Shown here one piece after another: positions 7,912 through 16,235 of a stretch of DNA of 42,442 nucleotides. How positions within the stretch are numbered: the first letter of the stretch is position 1; each line of letters begins with the position of its first letter. Origin of the DNA: CAWFZT01 sp963820415 (GTDB lineage Bacteria; Chloroflexota; Anaerolineae; Anaerolineales; Anaerolineaceae); assembly GCA_963820415.1 (NCBI GenBank), contig CAWFZT010000001.1:1-42442 (forward strand). Direction: 5' to 3'. The translations under genes and the position numbers were made by a program. The notes under the pieces are model-generated. The model was not told where the DNA came from and searched no databases. It was given only the letters and a program-made list of their open reading frames with translations.

Positions 7912-8856
7912 ATGTCAACTAAAGATTGGCTGCGTTTCTGGATATTAGGACTGATCTGGGGCACTTCCTTTTTATGGATCAAGATGGCCGTCACCGAGGT
8001 CAGCCCGTTCGTCCTGGTCGGTTTCCGCACCCTGTTCGGTGCCCTGGGACTGCTGGTGATCCTGTGGAGCCAGAAGACCTTCCCCAAGAGCTGGAAAGAA
8101 ATCCGGCTCTGGCTTGGGGTGTTCGCTGTAGTCGGCCTGATCAACGTCGCCTTGCCCTTCGTGCTCATCTCGTGGAGCGAGCAATATATCTCTTCGGGGA
8201 TCGCCTCGATCCTCAACAGCACCGTGCCGCTGTTCACCATGCTGCTGGCGCCTCTGGTTTTGCGCGACGACCGCATGACTCTGCCCAAGACAGCCGGGCT
8301 GCTGATCGGTTTCGTGGGCGTGCTGATTTTGTTCAGCCCGGAGCTGGCCCAGGGCATCAACCAGGGCCTGTTCGGGCAAGGCGTCATGCTGCTGGCGACT
8401 TTATCTTACGCGGCCGGGAGCATTTACGTCCGCCTCGCGGAGCGAGCCAGGGGACTGGCCCCACAGTTGCAGGTCTTTCTACAATTAGGCACGGCAACGG
8501 TGATGGTGTGGCTGTTCACCGGCGTGGCGGAGCGCCCGATCGTCCTGCCGCGCCTGCCCATCACCTGGCTGGCGCTGCTCTGGCTGGGCCTGCTGGGGTC
8601 GTGCGTGGCCTATATCCTTTTTTTCGCCCTGATGAACTCGATCGGTCCGACGCGCACCACCATGGTCACCTACATCCCGCCGTTGGTGGGCGTCCTGTTA
8701 GGGGCCGTTTTTCTGGGCGAGCACCTTAACTGGCAGGCCATCCTGGGCGGCGTGCTGATCCTGTCCGGGATTGCCGTGGTGAATATGAAGAAGCTGCCGT
8801 TCAAGAAGCTGGTTAAGGTGAAAGAAAAAGAGCCGGCCAGGAGTTGTGAAGCATGA
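7912..8856 (+). CDS. EamA-family (DMT superfamily) inner-membrane transporter
   Basis: The 314-residue protein has about ten hydrophobic segments in two homologous halves, each an EamA repeat (GLIWGTSFLWIKMAV in half one; YAAGSIYVR and the C-terminal GVLILSGIAVVNM in half two). The positively charged tail (KKLPFKKLVKVKEKE) is cytoplasmic. Members export or import small metabolites such as amino acids or nucleosides; the substrate cannot be told from sequence. Only two bases separate it from the Ada-like gene, so translation is probably coupled. Its 3' end converges with the DUF697 gene 14 bases away. Confidence 0.88.
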   Translation: MSTKDWLRFWILGLIWGTSFLWIKMAVTEVSPFVLVGFRTLFGALGLLVILWSQKTFPKSWKEIRLWLGVFAVVGLINVALPFVLISWSEQYISSGIASILNSTVPLFTMLLAPLVLRDDRMTLPKTAGLLIGFVGVLILFSPELAQGINQGLFGQGVMLLATLSYAAGSIYVRLAERARGLAPQLQVFLQLGTATVMVWLFTGVAERPIVLPRLPITWLALLWLGLLGSCVAYILFFALMNSIGPTRTTMVTYIPPLVGVLLGAVFLGEHLNWQAILGGVLILSGIAVVNMKKLPFKKLVKVKEKEPARSCEA

Positions 8857-8870
8857 AAAATAAGGAAAAT

Positions 8871-9998
8871 CTATAACTCCGCTAGTGTGGGTTGAAAGGA
8901 TTGCCCACAGTACTGGCAAAAATTAGCATCTGGCGCATTCGGTTTTATGCAAAACGGGCAGATTTTCGTGTTGAGCACTGGCGGTAGAGGTTTCTTTCGC
9001 CAGCCGAGCCGTGGACGAGGCAGCCGGGAGAGCATGCCTTGTGCAATCTTTTTGCCGTTCATTAAAGCTTGCGTATACATGGCACGCATCTGCTGTTTGG
9101 TAATTTTCCGCCCGGTCAGGTACCACTGCAAGACAACGTGGCCGACGACATAGGTACCAGAATAAGCCACTGCCACTTTCGGTACGATGCCCCAAATCGG
9201 GATCAAACCAATCAACATGCGTGCCAGTTGGCGCCAAACAAACCCGCCGCCAATCACACCGCCAAATTCTCCCAGGTAATCTTGCCAGCGGGTAGAAAAG
9301 CCTAACGTTAAACCCAGCTTATATACCAGAAAGGCCTGGGCTTTGGTCAGCACGATCGTATCGGTAATATTTAAGGGGATATCAAAAATTGGGACAACCT
9401 CTGCTATGCCGGTGCTGAATGTATAGACAGCATTGGCAAAACAAGATTCGTTGATTAATTGTTGGACGCTGGCCATCCGAAAGAGAGGGAATTGGCGGCC
9501 TAAAGCCAGGTGGCGCTCAGGCAGCAGCTCCATAATAACCGGGATGAATTCGCTTTGCATAAAAACCGGGGCAAGGGCAGAACCGTGCAGGACCCGTTCC
9601 ATCGACCAGCCCTCCGAACTGGAAGCTAACGGCTGGGCTCCTAAAAGATCAACTTTGTTGACAAAAGCCAGCACTTTCTTACCTGCCTCAGACCATTTTT
9701 TCGCCAGAGCCCGTTCCTGGCTGAAGTCTTTCGCGGTAGCATCCAGCATGAGGATAATTAACTCGGCTGCCATTGCCCGGTCTGGCGAATTAAGGTCAGA
9801 AATCAGCAGGGGGGTCTGAGTTTTCTTTTCTGGCCGTTGGGGATCGCAGCGCATCTGGTCAGCCAGGGTATGGCGACCTACTCCAGGTCGGCCAACAATG
9901 GCCAGCTTCACCGGATTGAGAGCTGACTCCCGGATGGGTCGCAAATCGACTTCTTTCAGGTTTTTCCAAGTATTGTAGAGATCTTTCAACCCGGCCAT
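8871..9998 (-). CDS. GTPase-like protein with degenerate P-loop, DUF697 membrane region and C-terminal zinc ribbon
   Basis: The 375-residue protein has an N-terminal G-domain-like part with GRPGVGRHTL, where the P-loop Lys is replaced by Arg, and an intact G4 motif NKVD preceded by VLAFV. A central hydrophobic region (about residues 190-290, with GGVIGGGFVWRQLARMLIGLIPIWG) looks like the DUF697/YcjF family that accompanies Era-like GTPases. The C-terminus has two CxxC pairs (CPFC and CQYC) forming a zinc ribbon. The role is unknown; a membrane-associated scaffold or regulatory GTPase homologue is an inference. The altered P-loop predicts weak or no GTP hydrolysis. AAGGATGG lies just before the ATG. 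Confidence 0.65.
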   Translation of the reverse strand: MAGLKDLYNTWKNLKEVDLRPIRESALNPVKLAIVGRPGVGRHTLADQMRCDPQRPEKKTQTPLLISDLNSPDRAMAAELIILMLDATAKDFSQERALAKKWSEAGKKVLAFVNKVDLLGAQPLASSSEGWSMERVLHGSALAPVFMQSEFIPVIMELLPERHLALGRQFPLFRMASVQQLINESCFANAVYTFSTGIAEVVPIFDIPLNITDTIVLTKAQAFLVYKLGLTLGFSTRWQDYLGEFGGVIGGGFVWRQLARMLIGLIPIWGIVPKVAVAYSGTYVVGHVVLQWYLTGRKITKQQMRAMYTQALMNGKKIAQGMLSRLPRPRLGWRKKPLPPVLNTKICPFCIKPNAPDANFCQYCGQSFQPTLAEL

Positions 9999-10064
9999 AT
10001 AACCATCCTTAATCAGGAATGCGACCCATTAGCCCTTTTCAGAATTTATAAGAGCTGTATAAAT

Positions 10065-10093
10065 ATTATTGCACGTTGATATTATCTGGTCAA
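10065..10093 (-). promoter_or_regulatory. Putative promoter of the DUF697 gene
   Basis: On the minus strand TTGACC (10093-10088) and AATAAT (10070-10065) are 17 bp apart. This predicts a 5' untranslated leader of about 60 bases before the ATG at 9998. Confidence 0.45.
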
Positions 10094-10279
10094 CAAGCAC
10101 ATTTAAAGAAAGGATGCAAAAATGGTAATTGGCAGCAACTTGCAGGGGGTATTGCGGGTCGACCGCCTGCGGGTAGCAGGCTGGAGCAGCGGCAAATGGC
10201 TCTTCTGAGGATTCTCGATGTGGGCGTATCCCTTTTTTACAGTATAATCCTACCGAAACTGTCTGATTGAGGTCTATTA
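10094..10279. other. Leader region before larB with a -10-like box
   Basis: No gene is supported here. TATAAT occurs at 10243-10248, 31 bases before the larB ATG, but without a matching -35 element. A small GCCTGC/GCAGGC hairpin lies around 10165-10183. The weak ORF through this stretch has no family resemblance or ribosome binding site. Confidence 0.35.
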
Positions 10280-11050
10280 ATGGATGAAGAACGTCTTCGC
10301 AGCCTGCTGGACGGGGTGCGCAGCGGCGAGCTGAGCACAGAAAACGCCCTGGAGCAACTGCGCTCGCTGCCCTTCGAAGCTGTGTCCGATTTTGCCCGGC
10401 TCGATCACCACCGGGCGCTGCGCCGCGGCTACCCCGAGGTGATCTTCGCCCAGGGCAAGACGCCGTCCCAGGTGATGCAGATTTTCAAGCGCCTGGCGGA
10501 GCGCAACGACCGCGTTCTGGCGACGCGCGTCTCGGCGGAAATGTACGCGGCCATTAGCGACGAGCTGCCCGAGGCAGTATATCACGCCGGCCCAGGCTTA
10601 CTGGTGCTCGACCGCGTCCCAGACCGGCCCAAGCTGCCCGGCGTGCTGGTCGCCACCGGCGGCACGGCCGACATCCCCGTGGCCGAAGAAGCCGCCATAA
10701 CGGCCGAGTTGATGGACAACGCCGTGGTGCGCCTGTACGACGTGGGTGTATCAGGGCTGCATCGCCTGCTCAGCCAGGCCGAGGCTTTGAATCAAGCCCG
10801 TGTGATTGTGGTCGTGGCCGGTATGGAAGGCGCCCTGCCCAGCGTGGTAGCCGGGCTGGTGGCGGCGCCAGTGATCGCCGTGCCGACCAGTGTGGGCTAT
10901 GGGGCCAGCTTCAACGGCCTGGCAGCCCTGCTGGCCATGCTCAATTCCTGCGCCAACGGCATCGCGGTGGTCAACATCGACAACGGTTTCGGCGCCGGCT
11001 ACCTGGCCGGTCTGATCAACCGCCTGGATTTAAGAGAGAGCAAGAAATGA
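10280..11050 (+). CDS. larB: LarB, pyridinium-3,5-biscarboxylic acid mononucleotide synthase of nickel-pincer cofactor synthesis
   Basis: LarB carboxylates nicotinic acid adenine dinucleotide at C5 and cleaves its phosphoanhydride bond, the first step towards the nickel-pincer nucleotide of lactate racemase and its relatives. The 256 residues match the family: an N-terminal helical segment, LDHHRALRRGYPEVIFAQGK, then the PurE-like domain with VATGGTADIPVAEEA, YDVGVSGLHRL, VVAGMEGALPSVVAGL and PVIAVPTSVGYGASF. The gene overlaps larC by four bases (ATGA), so they are translationally coupled. The nickel enzyme that would use the cofactor, a LarA homologue, is at 29007-30269. GAGG lies eight bases before the ATG. 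Confidence 0.95.
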   Translation: MDEERLRSLLDGVRSGELSTENALEQLRSLPFEAVSDFARLDHHRALRRGYPEVIFAQGKTPSQVMQIFKRLAERNDRVLATRVSAEMYAAISDELPEAVYHAGPGLLVLDRVPDRPKLPGVLVATGGTADIPVAEEAAITAELMDNAVVRLYDVGVSGLHRLLSQAEALNQARVIVVVAGMEGALPSVVAGLVAAPVIAVPTSVGYGASFNGLAALLAMLNSCANGIAVVNIDNGFGAGYLAGLINRLDLRESKK

Positions 11051-12336
11051 AGATTGCCTATTGTGACTGCTTTTCAGGCATCAGCGGGGACATGTTTCTG
11101 GCGGCGCTGCTGGATGCCGGGATGCCGCTGGAACACCTGCAGGCCCAACTGGCCCTGCTCAAGCTGCCCGAACATTTTGAGATCAGCGTATCGCAGACCC
11201 ACAAGGGCGCCCTGGTCGCCAGTTTGCTGGAGATCAAGCTTGGCGAGCACGCGCACGCACACGAGCACGAACATGACCACGAGGGACATGAGCACACAGT
11301 GCAGGAGCACACGGTGCACGAGCACATGGCGCAGGAGCATGCCCACCAACGCGATTATTCCGAGATCCGCGAGCTGATCGATGCCAGCGACCTTTCCCCG
11401 GCGGTCAAAAACGCCAGCCAGGTCATCTTTCTGCGCCTGGCCGAGGCCGAAGCGCAGGTGCACGGCGTGCCAGTGGACGAGGTGCATTTCCACGAGGTCG
11501 GGGCGGTCGATTCGATCATCGACACGGTCGGGGCGGCCATCGGGCTGGAGTACCTGGGCGTCGAGCGACTGTACGCCTCGGCCCTGCCGCTGGGCAGCGG
11601 GCAGGTCAATACCCAGCACGGCCTCATGCCCGCTCCGGCGCCGGCCACGCTACGTTTGCTGACCACCGCCCACGCCCCGGTGGTGCCTTCCCAGGCGCAG
11701 GTCGAGCTGGTCACCCCCACCGGGGCGGCCATCCTGGCTGCCCTGGCTACCTTCCAGCAGCCGGCCATGACTCTGACCGGGCTGGGCATAGGCGCCGGGC
11801 GGCGCGACCTGCCCTGGCCGAACGTGCTGCGCCTGCTACTGGGCGAGAGTGAGGCGGCCTCCTTGCAAGATGAAAATCCCCGCTCTTTGGGGATGGTAGT
11901 GATCGAGACCAACATCGACGACACCAGCGCCCAGGCCCTGGGGCACGCCATGGGGCGTCTGTTGTCGGCCGGGGCGCTGGATGTTTTTTTCACCCCAATC
12001 TACATGAAGAAGAACCGCCCGGCGACCATGCTGAGCGTGATCGCCCGCAAATCCGACGAGGCGACCCTGGCGCGCTTGATCCTGGAAGAGACCACCACCT
12101 TTGGCATGCGCGTCCAACCGATTTACCGCTACGAAGCCGAGCGCGCTTTCCGCAGCGTGCAGACCGAGTATGGTGAGGTACCGCTCAAGCTAAAGATCCT
12201 GGACGGCAAGGTGGTGCAGGCCGCCCCCGAGTATGAAGTCTGCGCCCGCCTGGCCAACGAGCACAACGTGCCCCTGGCCAAAGTCTATGCCGCCGCTGCC
12301 AGAGAGGCAAATGAATTAACCACAGATAAACCCTAA
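11047..12336 (+). CDS. larC: LarC, nickel insertion enzyme of nickel-pincer cofactor synthesis, single full-length ORF
   Basis: LarC inserts nickel into pyridinium-3,5-bisthiocarboxylic acid mononucleotide in a CTP-dependent reaction. The N-terminal half has the family start (YCDCFSGISGDMFLAALLDAG) and VHFHEVGAVDSIIDTVG; the C-terminal half has ETNIDDTSAQALGHAMGRLL, FTPIYMKKNRPA and the ETTTFGMRVQPIYRYEAER region. In Lactobacillus plantarum the two parts come from larC1 and larC2 joined by ribosomal frameshifting; here they are one continuous 429-residue reading frame. Residues 68-100 hold 13 histidines in an H-x-H pattern, a likely nickel-holding loop. The stop codon lies in a TTAACCACAG repeat motif (12316-12325), which also supplies the last residues. 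It overlaps larB and is followed after seven bases by the DUF362 gene. Confidence 0.95.
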   Translation: MKIAYCDCFSGISGDMFLAALLDAGMPLEHLQAQLALLKLPEHFEISVSQTHKGALVASLLEIKLGEHAHAHEHEHDHEGHEHTVQEHTVHEHMAQEHAHQRDYSEIRELIDASDLSPAVKNASQVIFLRLAEAEAQVHGVPVDEVHFHEVGAVDSIIDTVGAAIGLEYLGVERLYASALPLGSGQVNTQHGLMPAPAPATLRLLTTAHAPVVPSQAQVELVTPTGAAILAALATFQQPAMTLTGLGIGAGRRDLPWPNVLRLLLGESEAASLQDENPRSLGMVVIETNIDDTSAQALGHAMGRLLSAGALDVFFTPIYMKKNRPATMLSVIARKSDEATLARLILEETTTFGMRVQPIYRYEAERAFRSVQTEYGEVPLKLKILDGKVVQAAPEYEVCARLANEHNVPLAKVYAAAAREANELTTDKP

Positions 12337-12343
12337 AAGACTT

Positions 12344-13465
12344 ATGAACCCGATTGTCTCCGTTGTAGCCTGTAAGGAATATGACCTGGAAGCCGTACGC
12401 CAGGCGATCAAAGCCTGCCTGGAACCACTGGGTGGGCTGCCGCGCTTCGTCCGCCCGGGCATGCACGTGCTGCTCAAACCCAACCTGCTGGAGGCGGCCG
12501 AAGAAGAGCAGGCCGTCACCACGCACCCGCTGGTCGTCCGGGCGGTGGCCGAGCTGGTGCAGGCCGCCGGCGGCCGGGTGCTGATCGGCGACTCGCCCTC
12601 CGGCCCGATTTCCGGAAACGCCGAAGTGATGCGCAGGAGCGGTATGCTGGCCGTGGCCGAAGCCTGCAGAGCGAAGCTGGTACCCTTTGAGGGTGTGACC
12701 TGGAAACAGAACCGGGGCGCCGATTATTTCATCGCTCGCCCGGCGCTCGAAGCCGACCTGCTGATCAATCTACCCAAGATCAAGACCCACTCGCAGACCC
12801 TGTATACCGGGGCAGTCAAAAACCTGTTCGGCGTCATCCCGGGTGAACGTAAAATGGAAGTGCACATCCGCGCCCCCGGCTCACAGGATTTCAGCCGCGA
12901 GCTGTTCAACCTACTGGAGCTGGTCCATCCGGCCTTGACCATCCAGGACGGGATTAATGGCCAGGAAGGCAACGGCCCGGGGACGGGCGGGACGCCGCAT
13001 GCCTACGGCTGCCTGGCAGCCTCGACCGACCCGGTGGCGTTGGACACGATCATCTCCCAGGCGATGGGCTTTGAGCGGGGGGGAGTGCTGCACCTGGCCC
13101 TGGCTGGAACGCGGCGCCTGGGAGTCAGCGACCCGGACAAAATCCGCGTGGTGGCGCGGGCAGGCGTGCTCGATTTTGGATCGCTGACTCTGCCGGCTTC
13201 CCACTGGTACATGCGCCTCCCGGCCTGGCTGAGCGCCCCTATGCGGGGGGCGATCAAGCTGCAGCCAGTGGTAAACGCCGTCACCTGCACCGGCTGCGGG
13301 AAATGCGCCAAGTCGTGCCCGGGCCAGGCCATCACGGTGGGCAAACCACCACGCGTCGATCTGAAGAAGTGCGTGGGCTGCATGTGCTGCGCCGAGGTCT
13401 GCCCGGAGGGGTCCGTTACGCCCCGGCGCGGCCGCATGGCGCGGCTGCTGGGCATGGAAACTTAA
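12344..13465 (+). CDS. DUF362 protein with two C-terminal 4Fe-4S clusters
   Basis: The 373-residue protein has an N-terminal DUF362 domain (LLKPNLLEAA, GDSPSGPISGN, DLLINLPKIKTH, GAVKNLFGVIPG, GTPHAYGCLAASTDPVALD). A ferredoxin-like tail follows with two full CxxCxxCxxxCP motifs: Cys315, 318, 321, 325 and Cys343, 346, 349, 353. It should bind two 4Fe-4S clusters and transfer electrons in the cytoplasm, since no signal or membrane segment is seen. The DUF362 reaction is not established. It starts seven bases after larC, so it belongs to the larB-larC operon and may have a redox role in cofactor synthesis or in a nickel-pincer enzyme; that link is inference. An intrinsic terminator follows. Confidence 0.85.
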   Translation: MNPIVSVVACKEYDLEAVRQAIKACLEPLGGLPRFVRPGMHVLLKPNLLEAAEEEQAVTTHPLVVRAVAELVQAAGGRVLIGDSPSGPISGNAEVMRRSGMLAVAEACRAKLVPFEGVTWKQNRGADYFIARPALEADLLINLPKIKTHSQTLYTGAVKNLFGVIPGERKMEVHIRAPGSQDFSRELFNLLELVHPALTIQDGINGQEGNGPGTGGTPHAYGCLAASTDPVALDTIISQAMGFERGGVLHLALAGTRRLGVSDPDKIRVVARAGVLDFGSLTLPASHWYMRLPAWLSAPMRGAIKLQPVVNAVTCTGCGKCAKSCPGQAITVGKPPRVDLKKCVGCMCCAEVCPEGSVTPRRGRMARLLGMET

Positions 13466-13470
13466 CAGCA

Positions 13471-13507
13471 GAAGCCGGGTTTTCAGGGAGAAACCCGGCT
13501 TCTTTTT
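13471..13507 (+). terminator. Rho-independent terminator of the larB-larC-DUF362 operon
   Basis: GAAGCCGGGTTT (13471-13482) pairs perfectly with 13491-13502 around an 8-base loop, followed by TTTTT (13503-13507). It lies five bases after the stop codon. Confidence 0.9.
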
Positions 13508-13523
13508 CACTTATGGCCCAACA

Positions 13524-13554
13524 CAACAGCCTGTGGGGGGACCACAGGCTGTTG
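13524..13554. repeat. Perfect 13-bp hairpin
   Basis: CAACAGCCTGTGG at 13524-13536 pairs with 13542-13554; the loop is GGGGA. There is no T-run. It lies 16 bases after the operon terminator. The remaining gap to 13719 shows no gene or other clear signal apart from a TATATAAT stretch near 13660. Confidence 0.6.
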
Positions 13555-13719
13555 CACACAGGGAGGAGAGCTAACGTGAGCCAATTCTTTCACTGCAACC
13601 AACCAAACCGCTAACGCAACCCAAAGTCTGAACATTTTTTCACCGGCTGACCTGCTTGGTTATATAATAGCGCAGGCGGATTAAGAAATGGTTCAGGCCA
13701 AATGAAAAAGAAATAAGAA

Positions 13720-13748
13720 TTGGATAGATTTTTGAATAGTTGTATAAT
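13720..13748 (+). promoter_or_regulatory. Sigma-70-type promoter of a probable leaderless mRNA
   Basis: TTGGAT at 13720-13725 and TATAAT at 13743-13748 are 17 bp apart. The ATG of the kinase gene is at 13759, only ten bases after the -10, so transcription should begin within about five bases of the start codon. No ribosome binding site is present. The in-frame TTG at 13720 is part of the -35 box, which excludes it as a start. Confidence 0.65.
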
Positions 13749-13758
13749 CCTGATTGAT

Positions 13759-14295
13759 ATGCCTCATATCCCCAAACTGCTTATCGCCATGGCGGGACTG
13801 CCGGGTAGCGGCAAAAGCACGTTGGCCCGCCGTCTGGGCGAGTTGCTTCCGGCGGTGGTGCTGGATAAAGATACTATCCGGGCCGCCCTCTTCCCATATC
13901 CGGAGATCGATTATTCGACCCGCCAGGATAATTTCTGTTTTGCCATAATGCTGCAGGCTGCCTCGTATCTAATAGACAAAGGCCGCACAGTGATCCTGGA
14001 TGGGCGCACCTTCACCCAGCACTACCAGGTGGAGCGCTTGCTGCGTTTCTGCCGGGCTGCCGGGGAAATGATCGAGATCATCGAGTGTGTCTGCCCCGAA
14101 GAAGCCGCCCAGCAGCGCCTGTCCCTGGATAACGCCCTGACTCTGCACATAGCCGCCAACCGTGATTTCAGCCTGTACCAGAAGCTCAAGGCCCAGGCCG
14201 CCCCGATTCAATTGCCCCACCTCCAGGTAGACACCACCCGCAGCCTGGAAGAATGCACGGCAGCCTGCCTGGAATACCTCCACGAAAGACACTAA
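13759..14295 (+). CDS. P-loop kinase/ATPase of the AAA_33 (zeta-toxin-like) group
   Basis: The 178-residue protein has a Walker A motif AGLPGSGKST near the N-terminus, an early Asp pair (VVLDKDTIR) and a Walker-B-like VILDGRTF, then a lid region rich in Arg and Gln (PEEAAQQRL). This is the plan of small nucleotide-dependent kinases such as the AAA_33, shikimate- and gluconate-kinase-like and zeta-toxin groups, which phosphorylate small molecules or nucleotide sugars. The substrate cannot be named. The ATG at 13759 is chosen over the upstream TTG because the latter lies in the promoter. The 3' end overlaps the convergent ROK gene by four bases. Confidence 0.75.
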   Translation: MPHIPKLLIAMAGLPGSGKSTLARRLGELLPAVVLDKDTIRAALFPYPEIDYSTRQDNFCFAIMLQAASYLIDKGRTVILDGRTFTQHYQVERLLRFCRAAGEMIEIIECVCPEEAAQQRLSLDNALTLHIAANRDFSLYQKLKAQAAPIQLPHLQVDTTRSLEECTAACLEYLHERH

Positions 14296-15221
14296 TTCCT
14301 ATGCAGCCAGGCCTGGGCCGCGCCGAGCAAAGCGGCGTCCCCACCCAGGCGCGCCGGCAAGATGCGCACCTTCTCGGCCGGCACCATGCGCGAATTTTGC
14401 AGCACCACCTGCTGTACGCGCTCTTTGAATAGCGGCCACGACTTGATCACCCCTCCGCCCAGGGCGATTACATCCGGTACGAACATGGTCACCAGGTTGG
14501 CCAGCCCCAGCCCCAGGTAATTCGCCTCACGCTGCACGGCGGCCTGCGCCAGGGGATCGCCCTGCTCTGCCAGAGCGCAGATCTCCCTGGCAGACAGACC
14601 AGGCCCGCCCGGAGGCCGGGCACCCGGCCGCCGTTCGTTGAACCAGGCTGCCAGGGCGGTGCCGCTCGCCAGCATTTCCCAGCAACCGCGCGCCCCGCAG
14701 TAACACGGCGGCCCATTGGGGTCCACGATCGAGTGCCCCACCTCAGGATGCGAGCCGTCTACCCCGCGGTAAAGCTTGTGATCCAGAATGGCCCCACTGC
14801 CAATCCCCGTGCTGAAGGTCACGTATAGAAACCGACCGCAGCCCTGCCCAACCCCCCAGGTATATTCTCCCAGGGCGGCCGTGTCGGCGTCGTTTTCCAC
14901 CACTACCGGCGCACCCAGATCGCTCAACCCTTCCACCAGGCTGTGGTTCTGCCAGGACGGCAATGTATCAGCGTTATGGCCGAGCACCCCACTGAAAGGG
15001 TCCAGCGGGCCGGTGCAGCCCACCCCAATGCCGCGCAGGCCAGAAAGACCTGCCCCGGCCTCCGCCAGCAGCTTGAGCAAGGCGGCGCGCACGCGCTCCA
15101 TCCCATCAGCAAAACCGCACTCCGGCTCGGTCGGAAAGACCGCCTGGCGCAGGATACGCCCTTCATCACTCACCAGCCCGAGGGCAATTTTTGTCCCGCC
15201 TATATCGATCGCACCAATCAT
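14292..15221 (-). CDS. ROK-family sugar kinase, probably glucokinase
   Basis: ROK kinases phosphorylate glucose or related sugars with ATP. The protein opens with the phosphate-binding AIDIGGTKIALGLV, has GIGVGCTGPLD, the catalytic Asp in VVVENDADTAALGEY, STGIGSGAIL, and the zinc-binding signature GHSIVDPNG followed by CYCGARGCWE. It ends with IALGGGVIKSW and GAAQAWL. The 309-residue length is typical. The Glu-Val-Gly-His metal/sugar motif and lack of an N-terminal helix-turn-helix favour a sugar kinase (glucokinase or N-acetylmannosamine kinase-like) over a NagC-type repressor. The ATG at 15221 has AAGGA six bases upstream; the TTG at 15227 is too close to that site. It overlaps the convergent kinase gene by four bases. 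Confidence 0.88.
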   Translation of the reverse strand: MIGAIDIGGTKIALGLVSDEGRILRQAVFPTEPECGFADGMERVRAALLKLLAEAGAGLSGLRGIGVGCTGPLDPFSGVLGHNADTLPSWQNHSLVEGLSDLGAPVVVENDADTAALGEYTWGVGQGCGRFLYVTFSTGIGSGAILDHKLYRGVDGSHPEVGHSIVDPNGPPCYCGARGCWEMLASGTALAAWFNERRPGARPPGGPGLSAREICALAEQGDPLAQAAVQREANYLGLGLANLVTMFVPDVIALGGGVIKSWPLFKERVQQVVLQNSRMVPAEKVRILPARLGGDAALLGAAQAWLHRN

Positions 15222-15314
15222 TGACAATCCTTAAATGATTACAAGAGTAACAATCAGATTTAACCTCAATGCCAGTATCTTACCATGGATGTTTTCTCCC
15301 CCACCAATTGTGGG

Positions 15315-16091
15315 TTAACCTGGTATGGGCTGCGGGGCGCTCCTGACGAAACGCAGGGCCAGGCTGTTGACTTCAATCGAGGCCGCCGTGGCGGCCAGGT
15401 AAGTCCAGAACATGGGCGCTGCCGGCAGCAGCAACGCCACTACCAGAAAGAAACACAAAAAGCTGAAGGTGCCTACCACTACCCCGCGCAGAAGCTGGCT
15501 GGCGGCATCCGCCCCCTGTTGGTGGTGGGTGAAGACGGCGATCACCGTGCTGAAAGTGGGGAAGGGTGAGAGCAGCCCGCTGAGCTGTGGCCCCAGGTTG
15601 GCGGCAAAAGTGGTCAGGCCCACTACGAAAGCCGTGGCGACCAGCATGCGCGCGGGAATATCCCACCTGGGTATGGTGGGCGCGCCCGCCTGCGCCGGCT
15701 GCCTAGGGATGAGCAGCAAAACCAGCACAACCACGATCACATCGATCGTGGCCGTGGGCACCAAGGGCAACAGGCTGGTTGTATTCCACAGGAAAGTCGC
15801 CGCGAAGAAGGCTGCAAGGGCCGCCACGGCGCTGACCGGCCAGCCGGCCTTGCGCGAGACCAGGCAGTAGCCCAGGCAGAATACGCACACCGAGGCCTGC
15901 CCGCCCAGTGTGCCGATCGCCGCCCTGGCGGCGAAAGCCCGCCCATACTGCAGGGCCAGGAAGACTGAAACCGGCCCCGAAATGAGCGGGAAACCCATCA
16001 GCCAGCCGCTCACGCCGGGGCCCCAACGCCGCCCGACCAGGGTAACCGAGGCAATCAGCAGGGGCGTCATGATGAGTTTGAGGGTTAGCAT
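15315..16091 (-). CDS. Polytopic membrane protein of unknown function
   Basis: The 258 residues form about eight hydrophobic segments with few charged loops (for example SGWLMGFPLISGPVSVFLALQYG and IDVIVVVLVLLLIP). The FPLISGP and SPFPTFSTVIAVFTHHQQG stretches may be conserved loops. I do not recognise a family with confidence, and a small transporter or integral membrane enzyme are both possible. TATAAT on the minus strand at 16126-16121 overlaps the TTG at 16121, so the ATG at 16091 is preferred. It lies 93 bases upstream of the ROK kinase in the same direction and may be co-transcribed. Confidence 0.55.
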   Translation of the reverse strand: MLTLKLIMTPLLIASVTLVGRRWGPGVSGWLMGFPLISGPVSVFLALQYGRAFAARAAIGTLGGQASVCVFCLGYCLVSRKAGWPVSAVAALAAFFAATFLWNTTSLLPLVPTATIDVIVVVLVLLLIPRQPAQAGAPTIPRWDIPARMLVATAFVVGLTTFAANLGPQLSGLLSPFPTFSTVIAVFTHHQQGADAASQLLRGVVVGTFSFLCFFLVVALLLPAAPMFWTYLAATAASIEVNSLALRFVRSAPQPIPG

Positions 16092-16235
16092 GTTGGGTGG
16101 CGTGCCTTCTAAGAAGGCCAATTATAATTGAAAATCCGCAGGCGCCCATCCCCTGCCTCCAGCACTTGAACGAAAATCACCACCCGGTATACCTGGGGAC
16201 GGGAATTAGAATAACCTCCTCTGTCATTCTAGATA

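Noticed and set aside
10076..10270. 64-residue ORF before larB
   Set aside because: No ribosome binding site or recognisable sequence; it crosses promoter-like DNA.
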